Part shown: positions 24,901 to 34,714 of the stretch, piece after piece
Layout: every line of letters starts with the position of its first letter
Position numbering within the stretch: position 1 is the stretch's first letter
Assembly (NCBI GenBank): GCA_025890175.1
Contig: JANPYM010000013.1
Span: 6,673 to 70,672 of the forward strand
From: Ciborinia camelliae
Lineage: Eukaryota > Ascomycota > Leotiomycetes > Helotiales > Sclerotiniaceae
DNA: 64,000 nt
Direction of reading: 5' to 3'
Program-made: the position numbers and the translations under genes
Notes under the pieces: generated by a model
What the model was told of the DNA's origin: nothing
The model's database searches: none
Seen by the model: the letters and a program-made list of their open reading frames with translations, nothing else

Positions 24901-26179
24901 TTGGGATTGTCGACGATGGCTTTCCATGAAAGGGTATTGCATGAGCTCTACCTCTTCACTAATATCGAAGATGTTGGCAGTTTTCTCTCTCATAACGAAA
25001 GAGACGTAAAAGAGACCTTTGTTTGGAACAGTAATAAATTGTCCCCTTATGCCTCTCGTACGAAGGAAAGCGACGAACTTGGATGACTAACGAGCGTCGG
25101 ATACGCAACCGTATGCCGTAGCAACATAACAATGCTCCCATGATTCGATTGAGGTTGAGTGCTAGTATCGGTTGAGGTGATCACCTAGTTGAGCGTTATC
25201 GGGGGTTCCGTTCGGTACTATAAATATTAGTAAATCACAACAATGTTAAAACCAAAGATGACACCTTCTTAGGCACGTTGGATTTTGAAATTAGAAACAT
25301 ATCCATTGAGGTTGTTCCTTGAACCTTACCCTCGACGGCAAACATATAGCTGCGGCGGTCAAAAAGTAGCAAAGAGGCGACAGAGCCTTCGTAGGGTTGT
25401 GGCAGGGACTTGAAGGTCATGGTCCATTCATTAGCGTTAGCCATGTCTTTCAAGCTGTCCCACCAGACTTTATTTTCACTGCTTGCTGGATCAGATGGCC
25501 ATAGAAAGCCGGTGGTGAATGAAGATCCATGGACATTTTGAAAGGTCAATAAAAATTCATCGCCGACAACAATACTAAGGAACTTGAATGTGCCACAAGT
25601 AAAGCGGAATCCAACTTTGTGATAGTTAAACAACCCACATGCACATGGCTCTCACAGGCAAATGCCAGTGGTTAATCCGAAACTCGGAACACGATGGATT
25701 CTCATATTGAACCCAATGTATGTAGTACCAACAACTGGCATACGAGATGTCAGTTGAGCTATAGTTGCCTACAACAGAGGCATTTTCCAAAGAGTCTTCA
25801 CCGAGGATCTTTTTGGTTCCAGTTGCGTGAAGGAATCTGACACTAAAGCAGTGGCGGAGTTTGGATAGTGCCTTGATGTTAGCTATTGGCATTGTGCCTT
25901 CGACAGGTTATACTGCATCGCCGCCCCAGTAGATAGTATTGTACTCCGTCATATGGTTTTCAACGATGAAGAGACTTCGAGATTGAATAACTTGCCATCA
26001 TCTTCAACTGGCGTGGCATTGATTCCAATACCAGCGTTGGGCCTGTGAGGACCACCAGTTTGATCAACATTTGACCTCGAGAGGTCCCCAGTTTGATCAT
26101 CCGACTTGGAGCCGGAGGGGTTTCTGACATTGGATGCCATTTGTAGAATAAAGATGTTCCTTTTACAGGAACGGACCAA
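21905..26179 (-). pseudogene. Decayed DNA2/NAM7-like SF1 helicase
   Basis: Read on the minus strand and jumping frames, a long helicase-like protein can be followed. A likely start lies near 26,139 (MASNVRNPSG). Unknown N-terminal parts follow, then an acidic stretch at about 24,500-24,700 and a Walker A motif GPPGFGKT at 23,912-23,935. Next come DEIAASTE and a VDDAQL segment resembling helicase motifs II and III (about 23,270-23,350), QLRMAPRMW, DGKVWPLF (about 22,970), VVVVVPYLARMEL, and AITRQKSGLIIFGD resembling motif VI. The last two belong to a UPF1/ZNFX1-type C-terminal helicase domain. Breaks include stops at 25,908-25,910, 24,807-24,809, 23,611-23,613, 23,062-23,064, 22,990-22,992 and 22,466-22,468, plus frameshifts near 25,955, 25,625, 24,940, 24,480 and 22,830. 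Several stops fit CGA-to-TGA or CAA-to-TAA changes. It is clearly non-functional as sequenced; the parent family is well supported. Confidence 0.72.
23722..24308. repeat. Imperfect tandem duplication inside the helicase pseudogene
   Basis: A segment with 'agctcgatggtttc' and 'ttctgtcgaag' (about 23,726-23,885) recurs at about 23,962-24,103. The adjoining segment with 'gtagtgaaatggcga' and 'ggagggcctct' (about 23,876-23,935) recurs at 24,249-24,308. The first offset is about 235 bp. In the second copy the two halves are separated by about 140 bp of unrelated DNA (24,104-24,245). This duplicates the Walker A coding region and adds to the evidence of decay. Confidence 0.75.
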
Positions 26180-26388
26180 CTAAATTAATAGCTGATTGTG
26201 GGAAGAGCTTCGAGAAGGGTCGATATCCGCCTAGCGCTAAGTAACCAGTACAAAGCAAGGTTAGGGTAAAGATGGTCCTTCAAGAAGGGGGCAAGGAGGG
26301 AGATGAGGTAGGGGGAACCTCTTTAAAAAATACTAACCCTTCCGGCCCTAGGGCGCGGTTGGGATAATAAATTAAAAAGAGGGGAGGT
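26125..26388. repeat. 264-bp tandem repeat, copy 1
   Basis: Starts 'tgacattggatgccatttg'. Shares with copy 2 the words 'gaccaactaaat', 'cgatatccgcc', a G-rich 'gaggtaggggga' part, 'acctctttaaaa' and 'gggataataaattaaaaaga'. Its first 15 bases or so overlap the presumed start of the helicase pseudogene. Identity to copy 2 is roughly 80 percent by eye. Confidence 0.75.
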
Positions 26389-26652
26389 TGACATTAGATG
26401 TCATTTTAAAAAATTAAATGCCCTCGTCACGAGAGGCTGGACCAACTAAATGAATAGTTGATTAGGGGAAAACTTCCGAAGGAATCGATATCCGCCCGAC
26501 ACTTTGTGACAAGCACAAGCAGGGTTAGGACAAAGATTGTCTAAGGAAGGGGGAAGGAGAGAGTTGAGGTAGGGGGACCTCTTTAAAAGATACTATCCGC
26601 CCAGCGCTTCGTGACAAGCACGAAACGGGGTAGGATAATAAATTAAAAAGAG
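26389..26652. repeat. 264-bp tandem repeat, copy 2
   Basis: Starts 'tgacattagatgtcatttt' directly after copy 1. It keeps the same order of conserved words, with transitions and small indels, and an extra 'tccgcccagcgcttcgtgac' segment near its end. Confidence 0.75.
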
Positions 26653-27097
26653 GGGAGAAGTCGACAGTTATAGGGCCAGTGGCTGTCGAAAGACCACTGG
26701 TTCCGCGCCAAGTGTATCACTAGTTGGTTGTGCCAGTGGAAATGTGTATGTAAATTATCGAAAACTATCAAGAGATTATACGTTAGCCAATATTCCACTG
26801 AATTGCTGCTAGAAATTTCGTTTCAAACTTGGTATTTCAACTGCGAGCGATTGCGCTGTGCGTCGAACTTGGTATCTGAGTCCGCAGTTGCTCGCTTTTG
26901 AAGCCTGGAGTGTATCAAAAGAAAGGCGCATTTTGATTTCAATTGATGATTTCAAGTGCGAGGTTGTTAAAATTGATAATATTGATGATATTACCAACAA
27001 TAAGGGGATGGGGGTCTCTTACAATGGGATGGTGTTGTTGTGGAGAAAAAGAAGATCGCGAAGATCCGATATTTGATTTTCTGTATCGTGCGGATTC
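26653..27097. other. Intergenic, small hairpin
   Basis: Contains a 7-bp perfect inverted repeat CCAGTGG at 26,676-26,682 and 26,694-26,700. Short open frames on both strands at 26,809-27,076 overlap each other and look like chance. No supported gene. Confidence 0.4.
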
Positions 27098-27134
27098 TGA
27101 GGCGAATCACGTGATCTAGCCTGGCGCTGTCGGC
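27098..27134 (+). repeat. 37-bp inverted repeat, left arm
   Basis: Begins TGAGGCGAATCACGTGATCT and ends CGCTGTCGGC. It matches the reverse complement of 28,589-28,625 at 33 of 37 positions. It contains the palindrome TCACGTGA. Confidence 0.8.
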
Positions 27135-27380
27135 CTGTCAAGGTGAGATTATCAAGAGAAGTCTGCAGAAGAAAGATATCCCTGGATATTGATGCTCGGG
27201 GGCAGTTTTGAGTGAAGATTAGAATGTGAAATCTTGATATTGTAACAGCAGTCTAGGAACTTCACTCATGTAGGATTCAAAATTGAATTATCATTCTGAA
27301 GTCAAGAAACTTCCGTCAGAAGTAAAAAAGAAATCCATCTATTTCATCCATCTAATCTTCATACTATTAATCCTCTAACT

Positions 27381-28304
27381 TCACTCTATTTCATTGCCAA
27401 TTCCATCTAAATAACCAGAATTAACCAATTGCATAATTTCAATCAAAGGATCTACCACATCAGAATATTCCTTCACCACTTGCTCCAATCTATCTTGACC
27501 TCTCTTATAACTCTCTTCAAATCTTTCCATTTTCTCTTTCACCTTATCCAAATTTTCCTTCATAACCTTTACATCATCAACAGTATCTTTCCTTGAACTT
27601 TGTCTTGCAGATGTTCCAAATGACGCCGGAGATCCAAATAGGCTCGCAGATGTTCCAATTAAAGTTGTAGGTCTTGCAGATGGTCCACTAAAAGTTGTAG
27701 GTCCAGCAGATGTCCCACTCAATGTTGAAGACTCAATTGGAACATACCTTGAGGTTGAAGGCCTCGCGGATGGTCCTCCGAAAGATAAAGGTCCAATAGT
27801 TGAAGATCCGGTAGGTATTCCAGTAAAATTTGAAGATCTAAGAGATAGTCCGGTAGATGTTCCCTCAGCTGATAAAGGTCCAAGTGAAACATAACTTGAT
27901 GTTACAGGTCTCGCAGATGGTCCACCAAAAGTTGAAGGTCTGGCAGATGGTCCACCAAAAGTTGAAGATCTCCCAGATGTTCCCTCGGCTGATAATGGTC
28001 CAAGTGAAATATACCCTGAAGTTGATCTCATAGATACTCCACTAGATAATCCTAAATTACTTTGTTGAGTCTTAGGTCTTCTACCAAATTCCATAGATGA
28101 TGGTAATAAAGGTGGTGGCATCAAATAATATTGATTCGAAGGTATACCACTTGGACGTGTATTTATGCTATTAGCAAACATAAAAGGTTCATCACTAATA
28201 TCTTCAGGTGAAGAATCACCACCTTTAGATCTTTTCTCATTTGATCTTGATCTACTTGGTGTATCATCAAATCTTCTCTTTGGTGTACCTTCAGGTAACT
28301 CCAT
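27381..28304 (-). CDS. Hypothetical low-complexity protein, 307 aa
   Basis: A single uninterrupted exon starting at an ATG (MELPEGTPKRRF). Residues 8-30 are basic and Ser-rich (KRRFDDTPSRSRSNEKRSK) and could act as a nuclear signal. The middle, about residues 80-235, is made of loosely repeated Ser/Gly/Pro blocks such as STFGGPSARP and YVSLGPLSAEGTS. About residues 238-285 are charged and predicted by eye to form a coiled coil (MKENLDKVKEKMERFEESY). I recognise no family. It lies between two 37-bp inverted repeats 1.5 kb apart, so it may be cargo of a small mobile or duplicated segment. The FG-containing repeats recall nucleoporin-like disorder but that is only composition. Unlike its neighbours it has no stop mutations. 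Confidence 0.62.
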   Translation of the reverse strand: MELPEGTPKRRFDDTPSRSRSNEKRSKGGDSSPEDISDEPFMFANSINTRPSGIPSNQYYLMPPPLLPSSMEFGRRPKTQQSNLGLSSGVSMRSTSGYISLGPLSAEGTSGRSSTFGGPSARPSTFGGPSARPVTSSYVSLGPLSAEGTSTGLSLRSSNFTGIPTGSSTIGPLSFGGPSARPSTSRYVPIESSTLSGTSAGPTTFSGPSARPTTLIGTSASLFGSPASFGTSARQSSRKDTVDDVKVMKENLDKVKEKMERFEESYKRGQDRLEQVVKEYSDVVDPLIEIMQLVNSGYLDGIGNEIE

Positions 28305-28588
28305 ATTGAGGTTTTTTTAAATTTAGTTAACACTTTTACAGCGTTGGCCAATAGAATACCAAAGTAAATCTAATGGTGGGTATATGGGGAACAAATCAAA
28401 ATTACTAGAATTGGTCACCTATTGAATGGACCAGCCATTCAGGTCCGCAATAATAGATCCAATTGATTGTAAAGATTTTGGGAAGATTAAATGAGATAAG
28501 AATTAAGTCGCATCGCATCAACGATTTTTGGATGATAGTATTAAAAGGAAGAAAGTGAATTTGATGAAGTGAGATTGTATAATTATTA

Positions 28589-28625
28589 GCCGACAGCGTA
28601 AGGCTAGATCACATGATTCGTCTCA
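28589..28625 (-). repeat. 37-bp inverted repeat, right arm
   Basis: Plus-strand sequence begins GCCGACAGCGTAAGGCTAG. Its reverse complement differs from the left arm at four positions. It lies 285 bp upstream of the start codon of the 27,381-28,304 gene. Confidence 0.8.
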
Positions 28626-29230
28626 TCATTCACTACTTCCTTCTTTGGATATCTTCCGCAGATAGGTATCTCATGATAACCGAATTTCTTTTATGAGTCA
28701 ATCCCTTCTGCGGATATCTTCAGATAATCTCATCTTGACAACCCTCTCTACTTTCTATGAATGTATTCAGATCTGTGGCTCTCCTTCTGTGAATATCTCT
28801 CTATCACCTGCTAACTTTCGTTTTACAGTTCCTTTTATGGCTCTAGTCTTTCCGCGACCAAATTCCGTCTATGGACGTCTTCAGATAACCTCAATTTTTA
28901 TGGCACTATTTCTTCTGACCAACCAAACTTCAACGAATCAATCAATATAGTGAATCGGCAGCGAAACCACCTCCATAGAACAACCTCAGAAATTACGCAG
29001 ACAAGTTGGAGGATGTAGCAATCAGGAATCAGGCTCTCCAATCAATTGTGAAGCGTACGCATGCCAAAATCTTCGGTTTCGGCTTCATCGCCTTTTATTA
29101 CCCAATTCTCCCATCACCACATCTCTTTTCTCTTTAAATTCACTTGAGGGGATTCTGCGATGGCTTCTGCTTTGATAATCTGCAACCGTCTGCGACCTTG
29201 CAACCAGTTTTTCTTGCCCGTTCTTAATCT
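28626..29230. other. Intergenic with degenerate short repeats
   Basis: Words such as 'tctgcggatatcttc' and 'agataatctcatcttgacaa' recur here and, inverted, near 27,137-27,182. An open frame at 28,693-28,950 has no protein-like features that I can support. Confidence 0.4.
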
Positions 29231-30237
29231 ATGGAATCAAAATCAAACTTCACATTCTACCCTGATGATCATTTGGCTAACCTATTCAAAGATGATGAGA
29301 TAGTTCCTCTGACGCCGGCTCAACTAGCGGGTTTAACCCAATTAACCGACCGAATCAGTCCTCCGATGACGAAGATGGGGAGCAACTGGACTCAGTCACA
29401 CCGATAAACAAAGGGAAACAGGTTAGGACCCCATTGGCACTAACCAACACGCCGACCCAGGGTTCTCCGTCCCCTACACCCACGCCGGGAACACCCATTC
29501 CAAGTGGTCCCAAACGAAGCCCCAACCCCGAAAAAAGTAGTGACAGCAAAGGCCGTGACGAAAGAGCAATGCGCCAAAGCGGCAACAAATAATCCGGATG
29601 AAATCTTGGTCATTGGACCGATTAATTCCCTCACAACTACGGCCAGCTATCTGGGATTGCCAGATATTGATGCAGTTCATGAGATGTTTCGCTCACCAAG
29701 TAAGTACCATGTCTTTCACACATATGACTTTGCTGACCCCTCAAAGCATTCAGCCACCTCCTCAACACCTTTACGACACAGAAGGAATTGGGCTTTGGTG
29801 AATCCAACCTCAATTAATTTGCTTGGAAAGACATCCAGATCTGGAAATTCCTCCTGAATGTTGAAGATTCCGAATGGGTTTTAGTGACAGGCCAGACTTT
29901 TCCGTCATTGGCAAACACCGGGGTGACTGGGACTTCGTTGAGATACCTTTGTTGGCTACATGCCATGTAGCATATTATCACTACTGGGGAACCATGCTTT
30001 TCAATTCCAAGTGCCAATGTCCTGGTAAGAAACACCTTGGCCGAGAACTGGGATCGATCCTTGGTTTTCCTACGGTCCTGGGTAGAGCTTCCCAAACCCT
30101 AACTACAACTCCTAGATCGAGACGAAAGGCCAACCAGGTGGCCATCCTACCTAACCTTAACCATATCCATACGATTAATTTTACATATTAATCAACATGT
30201 AATAGATGGCTTCCAGTTTATAAAAGATAATTTATGA
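29231..30237 (+). pseudogene. Decayed unknown gene with a surviving intron
   Basis: A start at 29,231 (MESKSNFTFYPDDHLANLF) leads through two frame changes (near 29,350 and 29,510) into a frame that reads KEQCAKAATNNPDEILVIGP. A credible 47-bp intron follows at 29,700-29,746 (gtaagt, tgctgac, ending aaag), and splicing restores a frame continuing to 30,237. That frame holds stops at 29,815-29,817 (TAA), 29,968-29,970 (TAG) and 30,100-30,102 (TAA), each where Gln would fit. Recognisable text includes WVLVTGQTFPSLANTGVTG and LAENWDRSLVFLRSWVELP. I do not recognise the family. It has the same kind of damage as the two minus-strand pseudogenes. Confidence 0.55.
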
Positions 30238-32477
30238 TCCATATGAGACCTTGACATCTAAATATTATTCCAATGAGCTCGGAAAATTGTATGTGGTGAC
30301 GTGAATGAATTCTATCTCGCTAAGGTTGTCCATAGTAAAGGTTACCCTATACAGCCTTATCTCACTCAGCCTTGTGGGGCAAGGCGCATCAAATCTCTCA
30401 ATTCGTTTCTTGTATTGCGCGACGATATTTCATTACTTCATATCACACTCATTACCACGACGCCTATCGAGAAGGGAGACTTCCCCCACTATGGCATGAC
30501 TATCACTTTGAAGAAATTCAAACATTTATTGCCATCAAATGCTGCCTCAATAACCCCGTTCTATGATGGCGAGTTAGGATGGTGAGTTAGGATGGTGAGT
30601 TAGGATGGTGAGTTAGGATGATTCGCACAAATACGTATCAATCATCTTATCTCAATGTTCTGATGTATAACTAACATACGATTTCGCAGGTCGGAAAGTC
30701 TACTTGGTTAGCTGTGATCTCTCGAAGAATGGTGGAGGAATATGAACATTAGGGCTCTGTCGACGTCAATCTTCTTCACCCGCCGTCAATACAAGAAACT
30801 CGAACTCGAAATATAATTGTCATCCTGAATTGAAAGAATTCGACGTCCCATTTCATACCTATCAATTTTATACAATGTTACAAATGGTTGGGGCTCAATA
30901 CCGCCGGTAGTATGAATAGCAATGAAGATTGGTAAAGGATATCTCAAAGCCTACCGACTTCTGCCACCATTGATTGGATCAGGGGTTTAAGCATCAATGC
31001 CATGGGTTGGATTGATTTGACTTTGCACATACAATGCGAATCACACGTTGAAATTTCATAGATTGAGGAATTACAAAGGGTTACGGCAATGATGCCTAGT
31101 ACGAGTCTTTGTTCTTTGTTAGGCTCTTTTCCTGTTTGTTTTGCGAGCATAGGCAATAGAACCAAAATGAATGAAGTTGGGAATAATATTGGCCTCCAGC
31201 TGATAGAGAGAAACCCTGAGGGGGTAGTTATCTCCTGCTTAAGCACAATTACATTACCTCGAGTCTCCTTACCTAGTTTTGTTCAGATGGTTCAACAGCT
31301 GTGACGTCCTAGCAAGTGCTTTCAATTTATTCTCAGATATGCGGGCATACCTTCTCGGAAGTTGTTGAGAGGTCCACGGGTATAAATGCCAACTTTAGTT
31401 ACTCCATTGAGGAATATGCAAGTTGTATCAATCCAATCCATGATGAAGCTGGGTCCACATGTTTTTTCAAGCTTGCAATGCCTCGGGTTTCACTTCTACT
31501 AGTTTAGATCTAAGTAACCCCTTGTCTGATTTGTCTTTTTTGAGAACCCTTAAATATCTAGTCTATCAAATATCTATTCATGTGGACTCATGCATACTTG
31601 ATTGTCATTCACTACTTTTGTTTTGTTCCCGAGGTCATCTATGTCATTCACTACTTTTGTTTTGTTCATGTTACTTGCATCCTTCTTCCAAGGTAGTAGT
31701 ATGTGTCTATGTGTTTTTAACCTGATTTTCGTATTACAATATAGTCAGGGTTACCTCACAAAGTTGGATTGTTATGAAGATGGAAGGTCTACCCACAACT
31801 CGGGTTAAATAATGGATCCTCAATCATATCCTAAAACATGAATCTGAATACAGAGGTAGGAAAACTCGTACTTTCGATGACTAGTCCTTACAGGTAAGTG
31901 GTATCATCAATTTATATTTCATAAAAGTATCTCATTTGCAACCCTTTAAAGGCGGGGTTACTTGAAGAGTGCAGAAATCTGAAAATTTTACCCAACCATT
32001 CATGATTAACAAATATCATCTACAGTCTTTAAAGATTTGATTCTTCAAACTATCTTTCAAGGATACCGGTAGATCTTACATATAGAATCATTTTATTCAC
32101 TATATTTCCTCTGTAGAATGATGTACAACCGTTAGGATTGGGAAAGTCTTCAATATCAACCCAACCAGCTGATTGATAACTTATTCACTTCATGTTGTAC
32201 AACATATCTCATCCTGGTTTATTTGCATTTCACATGTCCGGATATTCAATGAAGAATGTGAGTTCCGAGGAAAGCCCCTCATTATATATTCATATCAGGA
32301 ACAAAAATTATCTGAGCCAATATAAATTCAAGGATTCCCCGCATCTACAATAAACTACCGGTTAAATGAGCCAGGTACTCCGCAATATTTTTCACTCTTC
32401 GGATTTCCAAGTGTTAAAGCCGAGATTCAGATTCAATGTACCCGAAAGGAATCTGGATCATAATGAAGTAAAGTAAT
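30238..32477. other. Gene-poor region with possible coding relics
   Basis: A plus-strand stretch at about 30,372-30,566 (RREGRLPPLWHDYHFEEIQ-like) looks protein-like but is short. It is followed by a 14-bp tandem repeat at 30,568-30,622 ('gatggtgagttag', about four copies). A minus-strand frame at 30,944-31,246 reads as a hydrophobic segment (PILFPTSFILVLLPMLA) and may be a fragment of a membrane protein. Near 31,602-31,670 a 'cattcactacttttgttttg' unit occurs twice. No complete gene is supported. Confidence 0.4.
30568..30622. repeat. 14-bp tandem repeat
   Basis: 'ggatggtgagttag' repeated about four times, with the first copy carrying 'ggcgag' in place of 'ggtgag'. Confidence 0.85.
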
Positions 32478-32485
32478 TATATAAG
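32478..32485 (+). promoter_or_regulatory. Possible TATA element of the CFEM-type gene
   Basis: TATATAAG lies 112 bp upstream of the start codon at 32,597, a plausible distance for a fungal core promoter with a leader of roughly 80 nt. Inference from sequence only. Confidence 0.4.
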
Positions 32486-32596
32486 GGTGAGGAATACCCA
32501 TCTTGATCATATACCATCACGAATTCTCAATAGAACAATCACATAACAACACAATCCAATTCATACAACAAATATTTTTCTCACAAGAAAGAAATC

Positions 32597-33215
32597 ATGA
32601 AGTTCTCCTACGTCGCTATCGGTCTTGGAGCTGCCTCCATCGTATCAGCTCAAGCTGCTTGTACATCAGCTGTAGCAGCAGTACCTACTTGTGGTGTATG
32701 TAATATATTCATTTAACTCGATCACCTTGATCCAATATCATCAACCTTTTCTTTGAAATTTTTAATCCTATCCTCATCCCTCTCTATATTTTGACCTCCA
32801 ATTGATCTACTAACATGTTCCCTAGGTTTCTTGTATCAATTCAGCAGTTTCAGTATATTGCACAGGCACCAACAACTACGCTGTAAGCTTATTCGGTTCA
32901 TTAAATCCTTTCTTGTTAATACCTAACTCTATTCCCTGATCTCAAACCACTTTTATGTTTCCTCATGCAGTCTCTTGCTTCCTCATACACTCTTGCTTCC
33001 TCATACATCTTTAACTCCTCATTTTCTTCATCTTCCTCCAAAATCTTTCTTTGATGATCAATACTGATTCCCAGATCTTGCAGTGTGAATGCGCATCTGC
33101 AACATTCACATCCATCGAAAACGCCGCTGCTAATTGTGTTATTGGCGCTTGTGGATTGGCCACCGCTTCGAAAGTCTTGAGCTCTGTCGCTGCTGTTTGT
33201 ACAGCTTGTGTTTAG
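32597..33215 (+). CDS. Small secreted CFEM-type protein, 95 aa
   Basis: Three exons: 32597-32695, 32826-32882 and 33084-33215. Introns begin gtatgt and gtaagc and end ctag and gcag, both phase 0. Residues 1-18 are a signal peptide (MKFSYVAIGLGAASIVSA). The mature protein has ten cysteines in the order expected of a CFEM domain: VPTCGVSC, VYC, then NNYACEC, NC, ACG and AVC. The aspartate typical of the fourth-to-fifth cysteine spacing is Asn here. CFEM proteins are fungal extracellular proteins, some of which bind haem or act as surface or effector proteins. There is no Ser/Thr-rich tail or obvious GPI signal, so it is probably freely secreted. The acceptor at 33,083 was chosen because it gives the CxC spacing of the family; using the AG at 33,074 would add Ile-Leu-Gln. 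Confidence 0.75.
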
Positions 33216-33559
33216 ATTGGTATTATTTCGATCAGAGTTTCAATCGTTCTAGTAGGAGATTGAGAAAGTATCACAGGTCTCTTGTGGAATGAAATGATGC
33301 TTGATCAGGCTATGATTTGGATGGAATAACTATCGGGAATAGGAGTACGGCGGTTTGTTAATCAATTACGGAAATGAAATAAGCATTTCCTAAATCTCCC
33401 TCCCTGCATCTTTCCAAACCCTTCATTTACTCTGCCTCTACCTCTTGACTCAAACTCTGACTCCGAATCCAGAGGTAATGTTGAATATGGAACCTTATTG
33501 GTATAAGATTGAGATTGCTGTGGATGAGTCATTACTTGATATTGATTTTGATTCGGATT
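33216..33559. other. Short intergenic between convergent genes
   Basis: 3' flanks of the CFEM-type gene and the GSD-tail membrane protein gene. No further gene seen. Confidence 0.5.
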
Positions 33560-34693
33560 CTAATTCGGATTGCTCCCATCACTTCCATCACTTCCATCAC
33601 TTCCATCACTTCCATCACTTCCATCACTTCCATCACTTCCATCACTTCCATCACTTCCATCACTTCCATCACTTCCATCACTTCCATCACTTCCATCACT
33701 TCCATCACTTCCATCACTTCCATCACTTCCATCACTTCCATCACTTCCATCACTCCCATCACTTCCATCGATTCCATCAATTCCATCATTTGAATAAAAT
33801 GTTTTAGTAGAAGCTTGAGTCTGGACCTGGACTTTTCTATTCACTATCTTCATCCCCCTTTCCTTCAACCTCATTCTTCTTCTAACCCCCCAAATACAAC
33901 CCACCATGACATAAATCACCGCACCGAGTACCACCTCAAGCATCAATAAGTCGTTTATCCATGCCATCACCCAGGGATCAAATACCTCGTCATAATTGAC
34001 TTCCCTCGATTCGAGGCGGACTTTGTCTGTATTGTGGATTCGGTGGGACCAGGGTAGTCTGTTGTACATCAAATTATCAATGTATCAGTAAGAGATGGGA
34101 TGTGATAGGTGGGAAATGGATAAGGGGATGGATGAGATTAAGTAGGTAAAACTTACTCGGTCAAATTTCTACCACGCAAACTATCATTTCCACTTCCGGC
34201 CAATCTACCGATTCCCAAGTCGGAAACTATATTTCGATTAAAATATAGGTTAGTAACGGTAAGAAAATTATTTGTCAATACCAATAAAACCAAAAACAAC
34301 AGAAAAGATTATAAAATTAAAAACTCACCACTCCCACCCGCAGAAGCAGGAATCCAGCTCTGTCAAGGTCATATTACTTGGGTATTCACGCATCAAACGA
34401 GTCGCAAAATGACGTTCTGCCTCGCGCATTGCTAACCATTCCCCTGGTGGGCCTTTCCATGTTTTCTTTTTGGTTTTCGAGAAGAGACTCGGAGGGGAGA
34501 TTTCGTAGTAACCGGTAAATCCATAGCCGCGCCACTAGGTGGTTATTGTTAGTATTTAAGTTTCATGTGAATGGGGAATAGGAAAGGGGTAGGAGGAGTG
34601 TAATCATACCTCTCTAATACCTTCACATCTCTTCCATAACCAATCGGAAAAGAAATGTGGGAGGTAATTATCAAAAAAAGGGACGATGCGCAT
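33560..34693 (-). CDS. Membrane protein with a (Gly-Ser-Asp)n tail, about 269 aa
   Basis: Four exons on the minus strand: 34610-34693, 34378-34534, 34157-34226 and 33560-34058. Introns are 75, 151 and 98 bp, with donors gtatga, gtaata and gtaagt. The start chosen is MRIVPFFDNYLPHFF at 34,693; an in-frame upstream ATG at 34,714 is possible. The protein has a conserved-looking soluble half (GYGFTGYYEISP, GPPGEWLAMREAERHF), then one strong transmembrane helix (WINDLLMLEVVLGAVIYVMVG) and a basic juxtamembrane stretch (RRRMRLKERGMK). The tail is about 20 tandem Gly-Ser-Asp repeats encoded by a 9-bp minisatellite. I recognise no named family. The second intron donor is the least certain; a read-through of that exon would stop after GWEW. 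Confidence 0.62.
33572..33790. repeat. 9-bp minisatellite (acttccatc)n within coding sequence
   Basis: About 19 perfect copies between 33,581 and 33,751 with a few variant copies at each end. On the minus strand it encodes the Gly-Ser-Asp tail. All six frames stay open across it, which explains several long spurious frames. Confidence 0.95.
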
Positions 34694-34714
34694 AACAAGT
34701 ACAAATTGTTTCAT

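Noticed and set aside
33445..33807. Long His/Phe, Ser/Ile-Thr, Leu-Pro-Ser and Met-Glu-Val frames
   Set aside because: All are alternative readings of the 9-bp minisatellite; only the minus-strand Gly-Ser-Asp frame joins to upstream exons.
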